A stretch of DNA of 64,000 bases from JACVRW01 sp963734025 (GTDB lineage: Bacteria > Actinomycetota > Thermoleophilia > Solirubrobacterales > Thermoleophilaceae): the NCBI GenBank assembly GCA_963734025.1, contig CAVTFR010000005.1, positions 62,001 to 126,000 of the forward strand. Reading direction: 5' to 3'. Every line of letters begins with the position of its first letter. Within the stretch, counting starts at the first letter, position 1. The position numbers and the translations under genes were made by a program. A model generated the notes under the pieces. That model had not been told where the DNA came from. It ran no database searches and saw only the letters and a list, made by a program, of their open reading frames with translations. This document shows, piece after piece, positions 61,732-64,000 of this stretch.

Positions 61732-62826
61732 GGCTCGGCGTCCGGGCGGCGCTGGCCGGCGGCGCCGAGCTCGTCGGCGACGTGGATGTCGAGGACGGGC
61801 GCGTCGCGGCGATCGGGCTGTCGCCCGCCGCTGCGGGCGGACTCGCCGTGCCGGGCTTCGTCGACCTGCAGGTCAACGGCTACGCGGGCGTCGACTTCCT
61901 GACGGCCGAACCCGCCGGCTACGCCGCCGCCGGTGCCGCGCTCGCCGCCGCCGGCGTGACCGCCTTCCAGCCGACCGTGATCAGCGCCCCGCCCGCGACG
62001 CTGCGCCTCGCGCTCGAGCGCGCTGCCGCCGCAGCCGATGCGTGCCCGATCCGGCTGCTGGGCTTCCACCTCGAGGGCCCGTTCCTGTCGCCGGGCCGGC
62101 GCGGCGCGCATCCGCCCGAATACCTGCGCGAGCCCGACCCGCGGCTGGCCGAGGAGCTGATGGCCGCGGGACCGGTCGCCGCCGTGACGCTGGCGCCGGA
62201 GCTGCCGGCCGCGCTCGAGCTGATCGAGCGCCTCGTCGGCCGCGGCGTCGCCGTGCGCATTGGCCACACCGACGCCGACGCGGCGACGGCGCACGCCGCC
62301 TTCGATCGCGGCGCGAGCGCGATCACCCATGTCTTCAACGCCCACCGCCCCTTCTCGGCGCGCGACCCCGGGCCTGCCGGCGCCGCCCTGACGCGCGACG
62401 AAGTCACCGTGACCGCCATCGCCGACGGTGTGCACCTCGCCCCGGAGACGCTCGCCCTTGTCCGGCGAGCCGCCGGACCGCGGCTCTGCCTCGTGAGCGA
62501 TGCGATCGCGGCGGCGGGCCTCGGCGACGGCCGCTCCACGCTCGGGGAGCAGGACGATCGAGGTTCGCGAGGGCCGCTCGACGCTCGCCGACGGCACGCT
62601 CGCGGGCAGCGTGGGCGCGCTCGACCAGGCCGTACGGCTGCTGGTCGGGAACGGCGCGACGCTCGCCGACGCCGTCCACGCGGCGAGCCGCAGGCCGGCC
62701 CTGCTCGCCGGGCATCCCGAGCTCGGCACGCTCGAGACGGGCGCTCCCGCGGACATCGCGGTGCTCGACGACGACCTGCGCGTTACGCGCACCCTTGTCG
62801 GTGGCGTGGAAATCTTCCGCGGCTAG
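61728..62826 (+). pseudogene. nagA: N-acetylglucosamine-6-phosphate deacetylase, frameshifted near 62552
   Basis: About 365 residues after correction. The frame from GTG 61728 carries VPGFVDLQVNGYAGVDFLTA (metal HxN-type site), LLGFHLEGPFLSPGRRGAHP, IGHTDADAATAHAAF, HVFNAHRPFSARDPG and LCLVSDAIAAAGLGDG, all nagA hallmarks. It breaks after LGEQ; removing one G at 62552-62553 restores TIEVREGRSTLADGTLAGS to the end EIFRG. The enzyme deacetylates GlcNAc-6-P in cell-wall sugar recycling. Whether the break is biological is unclear. It follows the response regulator with GTGA overlap. Confidence 0.88.
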
Positions 62827-62841
62827 TACTGCGAACGCTGC

Positions 62842-62862
62842 GCAGCCGGCCGAGCCGGCTGC
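62842..62862. terminator. Palindrome between nagA and smpB, likely terminator
   Basis: GCAGCCGGC then CGA then GCCGGCTGC, a nine-base-pair stem with a CGA loop, lies between the ends of nagA and smpB. The core GCCGGCCGAGCCGGC is the same as in the four-copy array at 37.7-38.0 kb. As a convergent intergenic stem it should terminate transcripts from both sides. Confidence 0.7.
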
Positions 62863-62869
62863 TTGCGCA

Positions 62870-63340
62870 CTACCGCTCCGACAACGCCCGCTCGATCTCG
62901 CGCTTCGTGTCGCGCTCCTTGATCGCCCGGCGCTTGTCGTACATGTCCTTGCCCTTGGCCAGCGCGAGCTCCACCTTCGCGCGCGAGCCGCTGAAGTAGA
63001 TGCGCGTCGGCACCAGCGTCTGGCCCTTCTCCGCGGTCTGGCCGATCAGGCGCTCGATCTCGCGCTTGTGCAGCAGCAGCTTGCGCGGGCGTTCGGGGTC
63101 GTGATTGTCGCGCGCGGGGCCGTAGGGGGCGATGTGCATGTTGTGCAGCCAGACCTCGCCGTCGCGTACCTCCGCGTAGGCGTCCTTCATCTGAACCCCG
63201 CCCTGGCGCATCGACTTGACCTCGGATCCCTGCAGCACGATGCCGGCCTCGATCCGCTCGAGCAGGTTGTAACGGAAGCCCGCCTGCCGGTTGGTCGCGA
63301 CGTCGCCGGGCGCCGCCTTTCGCTTTCCCTTCTTCGCCAT
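62870..63340 (-). CDS. smpB: SsrA-binding protein SmpB
   Basis: 156-residue trans-translation factor that delivers tmRNA to stalled ribosomes. The core shows LLERIEAGIVLQGSEVKSMRQG, then VWLHNMHIAPYGPARDN, RKLLLHKREIERLIG, and the basic tail DMYDKRRAIKERDTKREIERAL, which inserts in the mRNA channel. It follows the rnr-type gene after five bases, a known arrangement. A tmRNA gene is not visible in the window. Confidence 0.95.
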   Translation of the reverse strand: MAKKGKRKAAPGDVATNRQAGFRYNLLERIEAGIVLQGSEVKSMRQGGVQMKDAYAEVRDGEVWLHNMHIAPYGPARDNHDPERPRKLLLHKREIERLIGQTAEKGQTLVPTRIYFSGSRAKVELALAKGKDMYDKRRAIKERDTKREIERALSER

Positions 63341-63345
63341 TCCGT

Positions 63346-64000
63346 CTACGAGTATGCACCGGCCGGCGAGAGATCAACGCGTCCGCGCGCGGTCTCGACC
63401 CGGTCGACCACCACGCTCACCGACTCGCCGAGCCGCAGCTGCCGCCCGCTTCCCTCGACCTCGAGCGCGGTCCCCAGCTCATTCAGGGTCCACCAGCCGC
63501 GCAGGCGCCGGCTCGGCAGAAAGCCCTCGAAGCCCTGCTCGCCGAAGCGCACGAAGGCGCCCTTCTCGATCAGCCCCATCACCTCGCCCTCGAACGCGGG
63601 GGGCTCGGCCGGATCGGCCTCCGAGAGCACGCGCTCCAGCAGGAAGGCGAGGCAGACGTCGTCGGCGGACCTCTCGACCTCCATCGCCGCGCGCTCGGCC
63701 GCCGAGGTCGCGACGCCGGCCTCGGGGAGGTCGTGCGCGGGCGCGGCGCTGTGGTCGATGCCGAGGCCCTGCAGCAGCGCGCGGTGCGCGATCACGTCCG
63801 GGAAGCGGCGGATCGGCGAGGTGAAGTGGCAGTAGCGGGCGCTCCCGAGCCCCGCGTGGCCGAGGTTGCGCGGCGAGTAGAACGCCTGCTTCAGCGAGCG
63901 CAGGACGAGGATGCCGAGCGCGCGCCGCCCACGCGACTCGCGCGCGACGATCCGCGAGATCTCCGCCGACAGGTCGGCGGCCTGCTGGGGCGTCATGTTC
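63346..64000 (-). CDS. rnr: Ribonuclease R (RNB-type exoribonuclease), N-terminal part outside window
   Basis: The C-terminal roughly 218 residues are visible. The RNB end motif ARYCHFTSPIRRFPDVIAHR near the start of the visible part is followed by a helical region (SAAERAAMEVERSADDV), and an S1 RNA-binding domain reads FEGEVMGLIEKGAFVRFGEQ and FEGFLPSRRL. It degrades structured RNA 3'-5' and cooperates with SmpB/tmRNA in ribosome rescue and decay of faulty mRNA. The reading frame runs past base 64000, so the start is not in the window. Confidence 0.93.
   Translation of the reverse strand, partial: NMTPQQAADLSAEISRIVARESRGRRALGILVLRSLKQAFYSPRNLGHAGLGSARYCHFTSPIRRFPDVIAHRALLQGLGIDHSAAPAHDLPEAGVATSAAERAAMEVERSADDVCLAFLLERVLSEADPAEPPAFEGEVMGLIEKGAFVRFGEQGFEGFLPSRRLRGWWTLNELGTALEVEGSGRQLRLGESVSVVVDRVETARGRVDLSPAGAYS

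Overview
The window is a dense, gene-rich stretch of very high-GC DNA (GTG and TTG starts, four-base ATGA/GTGA gene overlaps, short gaps) that looks like a chromosome of an actinobacterium. The gene families (PspC-type histidine kinase, UdgX, UgpC-type sugar ABC system, TasA/SipW-like secretion genes, several sigma-70 factors, eRF1-like VLRF1 protein) fit Actinomycetota, and I lean to the class Thermoleophilia (Solirubrobacterales/Gaiellales). That placement is inference from gene content and base composition, not from an alignment. I see no rRNA, tRNA, CRISPR array, prophage or insertion sequence.

Layout. 1-3.8 kb: end of uppP, a small membrane protein, a crotonase, an ABC exporter pair and a YgjP-type metallopeptidase. 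4.0-6.7 kb: a secretion module of two or three exported TasA/camelysin-like proteins around a SipW-type signal peptidase. 6.7-9.8 kb: SDR, YjbQ, 2-hydroxyacid dehydrogenase, ParB-like protein. 9.9-15.8 kb (minus strand): an alpha-glucoside uptake operon (GH13, binding protein, MalF, MalG, UgpC). 15.9-21.3 kb: PfpI protein, amino-acid permease, proline racemase family enzyme, ornithine cyclodeaminase family gene and amine oxidase, which look like an amino/imino acid catabolic set. 21.3-26.9 kb: small exported proteins, a zinc exporter, split LigD phosphoesterase and polymerase genes, a sigma-70 factor, YihY. 26.9-31.6 kb: DUF2294, ArsR-SRPBCC-VOC operon, SigB/SigF-type sigma factor, DUF72, secreted protein. 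32-35 kb: drug-type ABC exporter divergent from a MarR regulator with a shared palindromic operator. 35-41.7 kb: VLRF1/baeRF protein, second principal-like sigma factor, palindromic repeat array, YbdK ligase, flavoprotein, VOC, aldo/keto reductase. 41.8-47.5 kb: divergent PhoA/PhoX phosphatases with a PHO-box-like direct repeat, and two secreted proteins. 47.5-54 kb: indolepyruvate ferredoxin oxidoreductase divergent from Leu/Phe/Val dehydrogenase and a GntR regulator. 54-57.3 kb: UdgX, 5'-3' exonuclease, cNMP-glutaredoxin-TrxR fusion. 58-64 kb: PspC protein, PspC-histidine kinase, response regulator, nagA, smpB, end of rnr.

The strongest window-wide oddity is that five otherwise well-conserved genes (near 4.88, 19.18, 46.20, 48.49 and 62.55 kb) are each broken by what reads as exactly one extra base. 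All five are +1, none is a deletion. This points first to systematic sequencing/assembly insertions, with true pseudogenes as the alternative. The most interesting biological candidates are the TasA/SipW-like module, the PspC-kinase signalling operon, the phosphate locus with a candidate PHO box, the palindromic repeat family, the structured leader of the second sigma factor, and the GH13 gene that lacks a canonical start and sits beside a relic of a malG gene.
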